A DNA stretch of 64,000 bases from Hypomesus transpacificus (GCF_021917145.1 NC_061074.1:6792017-6856016); one strand, 5' to 3'. Counted from the stretch's first letter, positions 41,258-55,202 are shown. The notes: generated by a model not told the origin, from the letters alone. A program made the numbers and translations.

Positions 41258-43850
41258 TGTTCCCCCCCCCCCTCATGTAAAGCCCCCACCAGTCCCAAAC
41301 CTACGTCACTGCCCCCCCCTCCCCCCACAGCTGTCTTTTTTTGACCCTGTTTCCATGGGAACTGGAGTCCCCTCCCAAACTTCTCGTTGGATTGTCCATA
41401 TCAGAGGAGCACGTCATCATCATCACCAGCCCCCCCTCCCCTCCCACCATTATCCCTATGATTCCACTAGCCTGCTCCACCAATTACCATGTTTCCTGCA
41501 GTGATATCCCCGCCTCCTCCCATGACAGTGAACCATTGGTCCCCCGGGCCTGTCTGTCTCAGAACAGGAAGTCATCACTGGGGAGGAAGCAAGGACCCGA
41601 GGAACCCCCCCCCACACACCTTCTCTTCCTCACCAAGGGCCCTTATCAAGGTCACTGCTGCAGAGGGACCCTCTACACAGCCCTCCCTCTACACAGCCCA
41701 CCCTCTACACAGCCCTCCCTCTACACAGCCCACCCTCTACACAGCCCACCCTCTACACAGCCCACCCTCTACACAGCCCTCCCTCTACACAGCCCACCCT
41801 CTGCACAGCCCTCCCTCTACACAGCCCTCCCTCTACACAGCCCACCCTCTACACAGCCCACCCTCTACACAGCCCACCCTCTACACAGCCCTCCCTCTAC
41901 ACAGCCCTCCCTCTGCACAGCCCTCCCTCTACACAGCCCACCCTCTACACAGCCCACCCTCTACACAGCCCACCCTCTACACAGCCCTCCCTCTACACAG
42001 CCCTCCCTCTGCACAGCCCTCCATCTACACAGCCCACCCTCTACACAGCCCACCCTCTACACAGCCCACCCTCTACACAGCCCTCCCTCTGCACAGCCCA
42101 CCCACTACACAGCCCTCCCTCTACACAGCCCACCCTCTACACAGCCCACCCTCTACACAGCCCACCCTCTACACAGCCCTCCCTCTGCACAGCCCACCCA
42201 CTACACAGCCCTCCCTCTACACAGCCCACCCTCTACACAGCCCACCCTCTACACAGCCCTCCCTCTGCACAGCCCTCCCTCTACACAGCCCTCCCTCTAC
42301 ACAGCCCTGACACACCTGCTGTGTGTTTGTGCTCTGAGAAACATCAACAGCTGTGGATTAGGAACACTAAGGCCCTCCCCTTTGTAACCAACACTCTCTG
42401 AAGTGTCACTTGGAGCTCCCACTAGTCCCCCTCCTCCCCCTAGTCCCCCTCCTCCCACTCGTGGCCCTCCTCTCCCTGCTCCTCCTACTTCCACAGGTCT
42501 CCCCCACCTCCGAAAGCCTCCAGACTCTGTAAGAAGCCCCCACCTTCCTCCTCCTTCCCGATTTTGTTTATAAATGCCTGTAAGGAGCAGCCAATCAGAG
42601 GCCCGCGCCCTGGTGGAGCTGTCGGCTGTGTGTGTGTGAGGAGCAGGAATACAGTGTGGATAATGCAGACGTTCATGAAAGGACCTGGTCCCAAAAGTCC
42701 CCAAGGCTCTTTTACTTTACATTTGTTTGTTGTTCTGCATGGTGTTATAATAATGTTGTTTTGTTTTTTGTTTTTATATATTTGAAGGATAAAAAGTATC
42801 TATGAAAGCACACTTAATTCGCAATAATGTGTTTGTGACCCACTATGGGCGTGTGTATGTGTGTGCGTGTGTGTGTGTTGAAACCAGCCGTGGCCTCCCA
42901 GGTGCTAGATTGGACCAGTGAAAAGTTTGGGGGAGAGGAAGGAGGGGCTTTAGAGAAACATCTATTTCCTGGTTAGGCATTGCATTCGACCAATCAAAAA
43001 GCCAGCTTGTGCTTTTCATGAAGAATACATGTGAAAGTGAATGGATACAGAAGGAGAGGTCTCTACCCTGCAGGTTGCTCTGTGTGCTGTTGGCCTGGTT
43101 TGAAGCATGCTGTCTAAGGAGCCAAGCCGAACAGGCAAGGAGGATGAGGAGGAGTCACAAGCAGGATGTCAGAAGTAGTGTGTGGGTCGGATTCATCCTT
43201 TCTCATCCCAAAACGTCTTTCCACATGACTCCCTCCACATCTCGGTCTGTCCGTCCCTGTGGTCAGTAGGACCGGTCCCCAGGCCACCCTATCTGGCCTG
43301 TGAATCCTCCTCTCAAAGCTTGAAGTTGGGAGACATTCGCTGTAAATAGATAGTTGCTCTGTCTTTCATCATGCCGTTTCCTCTTCCTGTACCTGTGTGA
43401 ATCAGAATGAAAGGAGAAAAATGTGAAAAATTGAATCACTTTATTCCTCTGGACGTGGGTCCCTCTCCCGGCTGGTCCCTGCTGTTTCACTGGGACATCT
43501 CAGTTCTCATGTTTACTTTGTGTTTGTTCTGGTACACTCTGACCTAACATGAGGTCAAACATTACCAAACTGATGTGCCATCATTCTGGCATGTGCTGAC
43601 TCATGTTTTGATACAGACGAGACTTTTGAAGATGAATAAGGAAGATTTCTCAGTTTTTTTTAAACGTATTTATTTGTTATTTTTGTTGTTGTTGATGTTT
43701 TTGTACTTTGAACATTTTGCACAGTTTGTTTGTTCTGTGTGTGTGTGTGTGAGTGTGCGCATGTGTATGAGTGTGCAAGAGAGACAGAGAGAAATAAAGC
43801 TCCCAGATAAAAGTTCCTTTTCAACATCACAAATCATTGTAATATAATGT
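41258..43850 (+). other. dpf1 3' UTR / flank
   Basis: Follows the dpf1 stop. Contains the 16 bp minisatellite at 41671-42306. AATAAA at 43793-43798 is a plausible poly(A) signal, and another AATAAA lies at 44591-44596. Transcript end not determined. Confidence 0.45.
41671..42306. repeat. 16-bp minisatellite, about 40 copies
   Basis: Units CACCCTCTACACAGCC and CTCCCTCTACACAGCC, with CTCTGCACAG variants. Sixteen is not a multiple of three, so translation gives a 16-residue repeat in every frame and no stop appears. It follows the dpf1 stop codon. Confidence 0.96.
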
Positions 43851-44650
43851 TCTTGGTCTCCATGGCAACTAGATCACACCTGTACTGCCACAACTGAACC
43901 AGCGGCAAACAGTACCTGTGTAAAGTCATCTACCATCAGATCTGACCACTGATATTTCCAGTACAAAAAATTGTTTCCAGAGCCGATGATATCACACAAA
44001 CCAGGAAGTGAGTGATTATTGGTGTTGAGTATGTGTGTATGTATATGTGTATGTTAGTGATCTGATAGTATGAATGATGATACTAATGATAAAAAGCCTT
44101 TACTTTGGGATGCATTCTGGCACTTAGGTGGACTACAGTCTTGATTGTCTGGGGGTCGGGGGGATGGGGGCGGGGGGGGTTGAGATGGGTAATGGGAGGG
44201 CGAGCGAGGGGATCAACCTAATATGTTATGTGAACTTTCAACTTTGTATAAGGACACAGACTAATAGAGGGGGACGTGCAGGGTTCCTCCGCTCCCTGCT
44301 TGTTCTCCACCCTGCCCCACCTCCATGTTCTGTGGGGTCATGGGTCATGCAGGGGTCATGTAAGGATCACATGGTCGACCCGGCCCCCCCAGGAAGAAGC
44401 AAGCACGATCTGAGCCTCTCTTCTACATGTACATGTCTGTTCTGTGATCTTGCTTCAACTTTGATTTCCCAAATATGAAATGACTCTGTGTATGTGTGTG
44501 TGAGTGTGTTTGTTTGAGAGAGTGTGTGTGAGCATGTGTGTGTGTGTGCACATTTTTTTTAACCTTTTTCTCTGTAACTGTCTCTTGGTAAATAAATACA
44601 CTGGACAAAATGTTTTTTGAACATACTCAACCTGATGGAGATTAACATAC

Positions 44651-44875
44651 TCACCCTGCCTCCCTCCTGCCTCCCTCTCACCCCTTCCACCCCTCCTCCT
44701 GCCTCCCTCCTGCTTCCCTCCCGCCCCTCACCCTGCCTCCCTCCTCCCTCCCTCCCGCCCCTCACCCTGCCTCCCTCCTGCCTCCTTCCTGCCTCCCCCC
44801 CACCCCTCCCCCTGCCTCTCTCCCACCCCTCCCCCCTGCTTCCCTCCTGTCCCTTCCCCTGCCCCCACCCTGCAG
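44651..44875. repeat. CCCTGCCTCCCTCCTG-type pyrimidine-rich repeat
   Basis: Imperfect 10-20 bp units of CCTCCCTCC, CCTGCCTCC and CACCCCTCC. Confidence 0.85.
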
Positions 44876-45298
44876 CAATGCTTTATATTAAGGACTGCAT
44901 CTCTGTCACTCATGCTCTGTATATTCATCCAGCCTCCTCAAGGCTGTCCTCCCCAATATTGTTTTGTCTTTTCTCCTATTTTTTTCATTAAAAAGATGAA
45001 ATAAAAATAGTTGCTCCTGAGGTCTAGTCTTTGGTGTGTGTGTGAGTGTGTGTGTGTGTGTCAATGCTGCAAAAGTACTATCAAATCATCAAACAAAGTC
45101 TGAATTTGTCTAAAATGTGTGTGTGTTGTCAGTTGTGTGTGTGTGTGCAGCTGGTTATTCCTTCTGGTAGCATGGTGTCTGACCAGGAGGGGTGAGGACC
45201 CAGACTGAGTTGGTCTTTCCTCCATGCTACTTCACTGGGTCCCTCAGGGAACCAGGTATTTTTAACAGTCTGGCTGATCCTCCATCCACCTGCTGGCG

Positions 45299-45583
45299 CC
45301 AGTCCCAACCCTAAACCCCAGCCCTAACCCCAGCCCTAACCCCAGCCCTGACCCCAGCCCTGACCGCAGCCCCAGCCCTAACCCCAGCCCTGACCCCAGC
45401 CCCAGCCCTAACCCCAGCCCTGACCCCAGCCCTAGCCCCAGCCCTAACCCCAGCCCTAACCCCAGCTCTAGCCCCAGCCCTAACCCCAGCCCTAACCCCA
45501 GCTCTAGCCCCAGCCCTAACCCCAGCCCTAACCCCAGACCTAACCCCAGCCCTAACCCCAGCCCTAACCCCAGCCCTAACTGC
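45299..45583. repeat. 12-bp array CCCTAACCCCAG, about 23 copies
   Basis: Tandem 12-mers with CCCTGACCCCAG, CTCTAGCCCCAG and CCCAGC variants. It resembles, but is not, the vertebrate telomere hexamer. Confidence 0.93.
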
Positions 45584-48500
45584 CTGTACTCCAGTACCTC
45601 ATAACACACACACACACAAACAAACACACACTCAAACTCATAAATACACACATACACACATGCTCGTCCACACACACAAACAGACGTGCAAACGCCAACG
45701 CACCCACACACATGGACAGACACCGACGCACACACAAACCGGCCCTGCTAATCTGCTGGGCCCCTCCCCCCCTCATAGCCTGGTGCATTGCTGTGACCCT
45801 GGTCTCTCTCTCTCACTCTCTCTCTCTCTACTGCCTCCAAGGATGTCTGCTCTCTGCTGTGTGTTTGGATGTGGAGAGGTTTACTGCATGTGTCTTAATG
45901 TGTTTACTGTGTGTCTGTAGTACAGTGTGTGTGTGTGTGGAGTGGAGTTGGGTGGGGGGTACAGGGGGGCTGAGGCTCCCAGCCAATTACCACATCCACC
46001 AGACAGGCTCAGACTGACTCTCGACCAGCCAATCAGAGCCAGGCTGCGCACTGCCGGGCCGGAGGTGGTTGCCATGGTAACTCTGGGCCTGTTTGCATGG
46101 AGGATGATGGAAGAGTGATGGATTACAGTAATGGGGAGGGAGGGAGGGGGTGAGTGGGCTCATACATAAAGATATTGGAAATGTAGGAATGCATCTGAAA
46201 TGAATTGACTTTAAGAAAACGAGAGAGAGAGGAGGAAGGATGGATGGAGAGAAAAAAAGAGAGGAGAGAAGAGAGAGGGTTGAGAGAGAGAAGAAAGAGG
46301 GTGGGGAGAGAGAAGAGAGAACTCGAGAGGGAGGGCGTTGATAAAGAAGTAGTAGATATTGGGTGGTGCTGGCATTGGGGTGTTTAGAATGAGCTTTTTT
46401 TGTTCTTCTGTTTCCTTGGTGAGTCTTTCTCTGTGAGGCTGCTCCCTCCCTGCACATCAGGATTCTAGAACAGGCTGCCAGAGAAGCAGCCTCACAGCTC
46501 TCCTAACCCAGACAGACTAGAAGAAGACAGAACAGACACAGGCCACAAGCTTAGCAAACCAGCCAGTTAGGCTCACAGACATGAAACACAAAGACACAAG
46601 CTGTGAGGCTCAGACATCGCCTTTGATGCCTACAGACAGCCTGTAAGGTGAACAGCCTTTCAAATGTTATACTAGTCCACAGTATAAAAGGCGTTATCTA
46701 CTGTATGGCACGTGATCCGTGTACCACTCAAGAGAAACCTTTTACAAGACTAAACAATGCACGCTACAGCACCTTCTAGAATGCCGGTGATGAGTCATCA
46801 AATCCTGCGATGGAGACACACACTCCGTCACACTCACACACTCACCTGCAGAAACTACAACATCCCACATTTCACACATACTCCTGTACATACACACATC
46901 ATATAGACACTCACTCCAGCATAGTTTGGTTTGTATGTAGAGTAGAGAAAAACACAGCGACCTCCACCCACTATGTCCTACTATTGGAAAATATCATGAA
47001 TAGACTAAGGACTGGATAATCATATGACTATAAAATGAATGATCTGACGTATAAACTTCAAGGCAGATTAACAAGTGTTATCTACACAGGATCCATGTGA
47101 GAGAAGGCCGCAAGCAATTAACACCCCGAAGGTTCATCACTGGAGTGGCCAAGACCAATAGAAAGAAGCCTGTCCATCTGGGCTGCTTCCTGTAGTGACA
47201 GACAAACAGACACACCTGTCAAAGCAGAGTCGGATAATTACCTTGTGCTTGTCCTTCGGGGTGTGTTCTCTCTTTAATGAACGCATGGAGGGAGTCCCAC
47301 AGACAGCTAGATATGCCATTCACTCCCTGTGATGCCACCCTGGGTTAGATACGGACTGTTTCTCTGAGCTGTGATAAAAGAAACATCCTGATGAGGAAAC
47401 GCAGGAGGATACATAGATGGATATAGAGCGATGGCTACAAGGGTTAAGAAATTAGTATGTTAATACTAAGTCTTGCTCCCAGGAATATAGCAGGTCTCTA
47501 CTGCTGGACTTTGGAGTCATGAGACAACGTTGCCATCTAGTGGTGGAGTGTGAGAACAGCAACTTCTGTTTGAATGATTGGAGTCTGAAGTCTGCAGACA
47601 GAGACAGGCACGCAGACAGGATTATGTGAATTTGTCAAGATAATTATTGACTTAAAAAATAATAAACTGATGTTGTGGAGAGTAGGGGAACACAGCACAA
47701 ACAGCCAATAACAACAGGTGTATTTCTGACCACCAAAACACTGTGGGCTGATCATGAGACACCCTGGTCTGCTCAAACATGGATCATATATAACAGATTT
47801 GATCCTATAGTCCAGAGTTAGCCAACCATGCTTCAGTGGATCCACCCACCTATGTTTTCTCTCCAATCCCAGTTGAGACAAGACCAGCTTGTCAACAAGC
47901 AAGTTCTTAGAATCAGGTGTGGATCAGAGATTGAAACAATAGTGTAGAATCCCCTTCAAGACGGTAGCCCTCCAGGAAGAGCATTGTGCAACACTGATCT
48001 TGTTCATCCACAGTGATCCCCTCTAACCCTCGACCTTTCACCTCAACTCCACCTCTAGATCACAGCCTTCACTACTCTACCCTTTCACCCCTCAATCTTT
48101 CAATGTCTCCTCCACCTCACAGTTCCACCCCCACTCCCTTCCACCTTTTTACCCCTCCCCCTCTTCCCAACCTTTCTACCTCCCACCCCCTACCATTTCC
48201 CCCTGTAGCCTGGGAAACCAACATGTGAGACCAGGGTTGTGTAACCAAAGGTTTATTTTGAACTACCATCAAACACCTGGGGAGAGTGTTTTTGCTTAAT
48301 GTTTTGGTCATTTCTTCTAATCAATCTAACTTGAGTGATTCATCCTTGACCTGCTGAACGTTCACGTGTATTTTCAGTCGTGATGTTGTTCCCGAGGACA
48401 GTGATGCTGCAAATACAGAACAGATGCAGCTACAACCTCCACTGACCTCCATGCACCTGGTCATTTACACACGAGGAGGGTCCTTCACGTGTCAGATAAT

Positions 48501-48695
48501 ACAGATAATAAAGAGAGAGAGAGAGAGGCAGTGTTAGAGAGAGGAAGAGTAGCTGGTCTGTGTAATAAGACATATAACCCAGGTTAGAACAGGTTAAGCC
48601 AGTGGAGCCACACCAGATCAGACCAGGGCCCCAACCAAGCTAGACCCCTCCAGCTCAAACCTTCCACTATCACACAGACTGCAGCAACAGCAGCC

Positions 48696-50106
48696 ATGCA
48701 TGCCTTCCTCTCTCTCCTCTTCTCCATGCATGCCTTGTTCTCTCTCCTCTTCTCCCTTTCCCTCTCCCTCGTCGAGGCGGATGTGGTTGCTCAATTCCAG
48801 GACGTTCCGGAGTGTCTGGAGTACTTCTACCAGGGGAAGGTTCCGGAGTGGGGCGCCACCACGCCCGGTGCTGCCCGCCTATGTCAACGCTTTGCCAACC
48901 GGTACCACTTTGCCACGCTGTACGACACCGCCCAACGCATCGCTGTGTACTCAGCCTACCGCTTCCAGCCCAGCAATGGCGGAGGCCGGGAGAAGCGCTG
49001 GTTTGTGGAGCCCCAGGTGGGTCACTGGGACGGGAGCCAGAATCTGAGGCAACAGAAAGGTGGCTGTGGTGTTGTTTTGTAGTGAGGTGCGTTTGATTTG
49101 ATTTTCAAACTACAGGCAGGTACTCGGAAATTGAAGGCAGGGAGCGGAGGTCAAGGCTGAGGTCAGTATTATGTAAAAAGGAGTGCAATAGGCTCAGATA
49201 TCTGAGGTCAATTTGATTCATGTTAAAAAGTAAAGTTACTTCTAGCTGGTATAGCTGGTGTGCAAAACAAGTTCAAATCAAGCAACCTACAGTAGCCTAA
49301 TTACTTTCAGAGGCAACCTTTTGAAGTGCTGATGTAACATTTGGAGAAGAAAATACAACAAATATATTCACAGATTGAAAGATTTTCATTGGAAACATTC
49401 TCGGAACTGAAAATTAATCAAAATGTTTGCTTTTATGTGTAAGCTTGTGAACAGTTCTTGGGCAGCTGAGATGAAAGATGGTTACTGGCTGGGCAAGGAC
49501 AATCCTGACATCTTCCTGGGTGAGAGGCAGGCCTTGAATGAGGACTACACACACTCTGGTTTTGACCGCGGGCACCTGAACCCCAATGGACACCATGCTG
49601 GTAGGGCAACTGTTTAGCAAATGTTTTACTGGGTAAATGTTTTTGAAATCACCCCATGTTCATTCCTCTATACCTCCCTCCCATCTCTACCCCAATCCTT
49701 CTCTTCTCTTTAAGTCCCAGGTCGTAACGCCACTTTCACTCTGACCAACGTGGTTCCGCAGAACCCCAAATTCAACCAGGATGCGTGGAGAATCCACGAG
49801 TTGGACCTCACCGACATTTTCCGGACCCAGTGCTCCGAGGCGTACGTCCTGGTGGGTGCCGTTCCCTCCACCGACAACTGGATTATCAAGAACAACGTAA
49901 GGAGAGTCAACATTCCCGACTACATGTGGAACGCCTATTGCTGCGTGGACGCGAACGGGAGGCCCGTTCTCAGTGGAGCCGCCACTGCTCGTAACACCGA
50001 GCAGAACAGGGTCGACCAGCACTCTCTGACCGAGCTCAGCGCTTTCCTGCAGCAGTTCGATATCTCGCCAGTCGGGCAACTGTTCCATAACCACTGCCAG
50101 GCATGA
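48696..50106 (+). CDS. Secreted ENDOD1-like DNA/RNA non-specific endonuclease
   Basis: Three exons: 48696-49016, 49444-49600, 49715-50106 (870 nt, 289 aa), all phases agree. The N-terminus is a strongly hydrophobic leader of about 30 residues (LLFSLSLSLVEA), a signal peptide. The mature protein has the Endonuclease_NS fold signature GFDRGHLNPNGHH, with the presumed catalytic His at about residue 151, then NATFTLTNVVPQNPKFNQ, which carries the metal-binding Asn region. The ENDOD1-like family is expanded in fish and members often cluster; only one is here. Substrate and tissue are unknown. AATAAA signals lie near 50216 and at 50592-50597. Confidence 0.92.
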
Positions 50107-50591
50107 AACGTGGGGCGTAGTTCCTTTAGCCGACATTAAACATGAGCTTGCAGATTGGTCTGGTTTCCATGCTATAGATCCGTAGGCAAAAGGTTAACAT
50201 TAGGAATACTGTCTGAATAAATCATCTCAAATCTGGGGCTACTAGGGAATATTTTCATGAATTTATTTTCAAATTTCCATTTCAGGTGATGCAGTTCAAA
50301 TAACTGGTCCGTGCAGGTGTGCAATTGCTTCAACCGTAAAAATACGTTCACAATTGAATGAATAAATTATGTTCTACAATACGGTGAATATTCAGTGTGT
50401 CAGTTCAGTTGCCATGGAAGTAATTCTGTGAGGGCTTGGGGTAGCCTACATTTGCAAATAGCAACATGATAGGAGTAAAAAGAACATAGCTACAGTCTCT
50501 CATATCAGAAATCTGCGTCAATATTTGTTTGTATGTGTGTTTTATAATTTAAAGAAAGCAACATTTTGTTAAACAACTGTAACTTTTAAAT

Positions 50592-50597
50592 AATAAA
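50592..50597 (+). terminator. Polyadenylation signal of the endod1-like gene
   Basis: AATAAA about 490 bp after the stop codon. Confidence 0.5.
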
Positions 50598-51125
50598 GAT
50601 GCATTTATCCAGCATTTCGGTTTTTGAGTAAAGTGTCAGTCAGTGCAATAAAGGGGTGTGCTTCGGATTTCTTGAACGGTATGTTTATGCTTAGTGTACA
50701 CACACAGTACAGTCATAGGTCCCTTCACCCCCCTTCACCAACTACAGCTAAATTCTTGTACAGATATCCATAGGCAGGCGCTACCGGGCCACCACAGCCT
50801 GCAGAGCAGTTTCATCCCAGGACCATCACACAACCCTCCTACCCCTCACACAACCCTCCTACCCCTCACACAACCCTCCTACCCCTCACACAACCCTCCT
50901 ACCCCTCACACAACTCGATATGTTTTTTAATATATTTATGTGTGGGTTGAAGGGTGTATGTGGATGTAAGCATTGTTTTTTGTGTTTTAGTTTTTTGTGA
51001 ATGCACAAGCGTTGAGTATTTAATGCACAATGACAAATAAAGTCTATTCTATTCTATATATCCATATAGGATATGCCCCCCAACCTTCCACCAGCCCCCC
51101 CCCCCCCTCTCTGTGTCTCTCCAGG

Positions 51126-54100
51126 TTAGCCGTACTGAGCCATGGGGTGGTCTGTCCAGGCTGGCAGGGAGGAGAGCTTCTCCTCAGTGGCACCATCTAT
51201 GGGCCAGCCCCAGGCCTTAAAGAAGGAAGCCAGGTTCTTCTCCACCACCTGGGAGAAGGTCTGTGCATACATGTTCATCTTGCCCGCGTTGTCCCCAGGA
51301 ACGTTCTGCATGGTGTGGTACTGTGCAAACACCTTCTTGAAGGCCTCCCAGCCAAACACATCCTGGAGCTAGAATAAATAAGAGAAAAGATGGATGGAGG
51401 GAGTGTGTGGGAGTGGTAAAACACAGGGAGTGTCCAAGACACATCCTCGAGTGTGTTCTAGGACGTTCTACAAACCCCTCCCCTTGTCACCTGCATGTAG
51501 GTTTCCAGGGCGGTCCACATGTCCCACGCCCCAAGGTTCCGCCCCCCCATGGCGTACCCCTTGGCCCGGCTCTGTCGATGGACCAGAGCCATGTTGGGGT
51601 GGGCCTGGCTCCGGTCCACCCCCAGAACCTGCTCATGCACGTACACGGACCACAGGTTGCAGGTGCACTCGGTGGTGTTGGGGGGGAACTCCCAGGCCCA
51701 TCTCTGCTGGTTGTGCCCGAGCTCGTGGATGGCCCCCCAGATGCCGGAGCTCCGTGCCAGCTTAACGTTCAACAGCTCTGCGGCGGAGCAGGACTGGATC
51801 ATGATGGGGTAGCCCGCGTGCATGAAGCCTGGGGGTTCCAGAGAAGTACACGAGGATTCAGTGTGATGCTTTTACGTGAGAGAGAGAAACATTGGCAGAC
51901 AGGAAGAGAGAGACAGAAAGAGAGAGGGAAATAAAGGCAGAGATGGGCAGACACAGAAACAGAGAGAGAGAGATGCAGAGAGAGAGGAATACAAATGGGC
52001 GGGCAGACAGAGAGAGATATACAGACGGAGAGAGACCATGTGATATCTGGACGTCCGCTACGAAGCGCTCCTTGCGGGTGAACTTGGCAGGCACAACGGC
52101 CAGGTCAGCAACGCCCCTCATGATGTCATCCCAGAGCGCAGCGACCTCATCAGGGCGCTCCAGGCCGCGCACCACATCCGAATGTACCGTCAGGATGATG
52201 TTGTCAAACTCCAGCTCCGCCCAAGGGGAGGGGGCAGTGCGCAAGGTCATCCAATCAGCAAGGGTTGTCACACCTGGAGGGGGAAGAGCAACCAGTACGA
52301 AAACTCAAATATATATTTATGAATGAAATTATGAAACTCACTAGGGTAAACCCCTGGAGAGATGAACCTTCTCATTACAAAGAGGGTTCCTAACACACAA
52401 TACAAACAAAACACACTACAATTTGATACACTACAAATATAACCATCAACACACAAACATCAGATGAATACATGGGTGAACAAAACCACTTGATGGCCAA
52501 GTAAACACTTAAATACTATGATCCAAATACTAACATTTGACATTCAGCATGTACAATTTTACAATCACATTTACTTACGTTATTTTCAACCAGCACTACC
52601 TCTCTCTCTGTCTTCTAAATACAAACACACACACTCACCGACACACACACTCACCGACACACACACACACTCACTGACACACACACACACACTCACCAGA
52701 CTTGTAATAGGGTGCCGGTATGGCCACCTGAACTATGACCTCAGCCCCATCCACCTCCGTGTTGGGCGGAGCCACCAGGTAGATGAGCCCGCCCCACAGG
52801 TTCCACACCTGCATCATCTCCGAGTCGACAGGCACTTTCTGACAGACGGACGGCGCCCGCCTCAGTTCTGATGAGTTCCCAATGTAATCAGTCTGACAGC
52901 CAATCTGCACCTGAGGTTTACAAATACACACATAAACAAACATTATCATTTCGAGAAGCATAACACTTGCATGCAGTTTGATTGTGACTGCATACAGTAT
53001 GTGTTGATTGGAGATAAGGGAGGAATTTCTGTGTGTTTTTATGAGGAATCTGGTATACCTTCCAGCCCTTGTTGACAATTGCTGAAGGCATGGCCATGTA
53101 CGTTCTCATACCAGGGGAGAGGTAAAGACCTGTACTGATCCACTCTTCTGAGCCTGAAACACAGTTTAACCGATCAGACATGGAAACAGGGATGGACGAA
53201 CAGACAGACAGACATATAGTCTCTATATGAAGACCTCACCTCCAGTCTTGGTTCTGATGGTGATGTTGGTATTGTGCCGCACCGCCCTGACGGGTTGGTC
53301 CTTTATGAGGTACGGCAGGAGGGCATCCGGGTCCGGGCACACCTTGTATACCTCCGCCCCCACACTCAAGAGCAGGTGGTCCTTGGGTAGGCTGACCGGG
53401 CATGACTGACACACCTGTGAGGAAGGGAGAGCAGAAAATACCTGTAGGCTGGCTTGAGAGTAGGGGAGTAACCTTAGAGTACAATGTGAAGTATATGGGT
53501 GAAATTGGTTTAGTTCACCCATAAAACCACAGCCAATGGAACAATGGAACAGTCCTAAAAGGTGCTGTACTAATAGTCAGATCAAGTGTACCTGTGGGAC
53601 AGCAGCCTGCTTCAGGATGTCGGTCAGCGAGGAGAGGACGTTGGAGTACGAGGAGCAGTCGTACGCCTGCATGTTCAGGTACATAGAGCAGTCTTTGCCC
53701 AGCTTCTTAAGACAGGTCTCCTCGTGCTGTGTTAGCTCCGCCCCAGTGTTCACGTGACTGGCGAAGCGGCGCAGAAGCTGGCGGAAGTGGTATGCCTGAG
53801 AGCATGACTGACCGGGGGTTGGGGCTGGGTAGCAGCCTGCCGGCACTGTGTCGCCCAACAGGCTCAGGCCCATCCTGTTCAGGATGCGGTTGCCTAGAGA
53901 ATGTAAACAACACCAACAGACATTTACCTATTGCACCTAATGCCAGTAACAAACTAATTGAACTAATAAAGTATGTACTTATGGCGATACTGTGTGGTAT
54001 GTGTTTGACTGTGTACCTGGGTACTCTGTGAGGGTGTTGCGCCCAGGGTTCTGGCTTGCCCACCACCAGGCATGTCCCCCAATCAGGAGCCCCCCTCCCT

Positions 54101-54526
54101 CTGCTACAAAGTGCTGGATGTCCTCAGCGTGCTGGTCGCTGTAGGACTTGCACACATACACACTCAGGTCCTTCCTGAAACCTGTCTGCTCACACGTCAG
54201 GCCTGATTGTTGGAGAAGGCTTGAGTCAAGACCGGGGGCCACGCCTACCAGCCCATTACGGCCCTCATCCAACCAGCGGACGGCGTTTGTCCAAAATGTG
54301 CCGAGGTCCACATGATTAAGGTAGCCCTCATGCGAAACCACGATGACCCGCCCCTGGCCGTAGTAAGCCCCGGCCAGGAAGGAACAGCTGCCATGGGCGG
54401 AGCCGATGGGGAAGGCGAGAGGGCCATGGACAAGCACCTCGGAGGGAACAGCTCCGCCGTGGATGTGAAATTCAGACACACCCTTTAGCAGGAACTCCAG
54501 GTCATCCTTGAAGTCCTTCTCTATAC

Positions 54527-54615
<89 letters not shown>

Positions 54616-55135
54616 AATGAAGGGAGGAGCAAGGGAGGAGCAAGGGAGCGACAGTGAGCCTTAAGTAATATTAGGTGGAGTCAGATGGCTGAGCGGTGAG
54701 GGAGTCGGGCTATTAATCAGAAGGTTGCCGGATCGATTCCCCACCGTGCCAAATGACGTTGTGTCCTTGGGCAAGGCACTTCACCCTACTTGCCTCGGGG
54801 GGGAATGTCGCTGTACTTACTGTAAGTCGCTCTGGATAAGAGCGTCTGCTAAATGTAAATATTAAAGGACATTCTAGTTTATTTACAGCTGTCCTCCATC
54901 TCACTTTGTGGACTACATACAACATAAAACAACTGAAACAACTGCCCATCTTTGAGTAGTGGCAGTTGCATGATAGCACACATAACACTGGTTAATATAC
55001 CTTTCTCTTTATTGCCCTCTCATTCTCTCTGTCCCACCTTTTTGTTGCTCTGAAAGCCTGTCCTACCACATTTCCTTGTCCATCATGCACTCCACACCTC
55101 ACCACAAGCGTGAGGCTCCCAGTACACACGCTCTG

Positions 55136-55202
<67 letters not shown>

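Larger units (their letters stand above)
43851..48695. other. Intergenic region between dpf1 and the endod1-like gene
   Basis: C/T-rich CCTGCCTCCCTC repeats (44651-44875), a CCCTAACCCCAG array (45299-45583), GA-rich tract (46215-46340), and otherwise unique-looking sequence. No convincing exon set was found. Confidence 0.5.

Noticed and set aside
41341-42387. 348-codon open frame with HSPPSTQPSLYTA repeats resembling a mucin
   Set aside because: It lies after the dpf1 stop, is driven by a 16 bp DNA repeat and is open in several frames at once.
45262-45735. Minus-strand Gly-Leu repeat protein
   Set aside because: Simple translation of the 12 bp CCCTAACCCCAG array.
47137-47319. Small minus-strand frame starting MAYLAVCGTPSMRSLKREH, possibly spliced by a ~52 bp intron
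   Set aside because: The implied intron is shorter than usual, two frames are equally open, and no family is recognised.
54671-54745. tRNA-Leu gene
   Set aside because: A- and B-box-like words are present, but the body is degenerate and fused to a SINE tail, so it is a SINE head.
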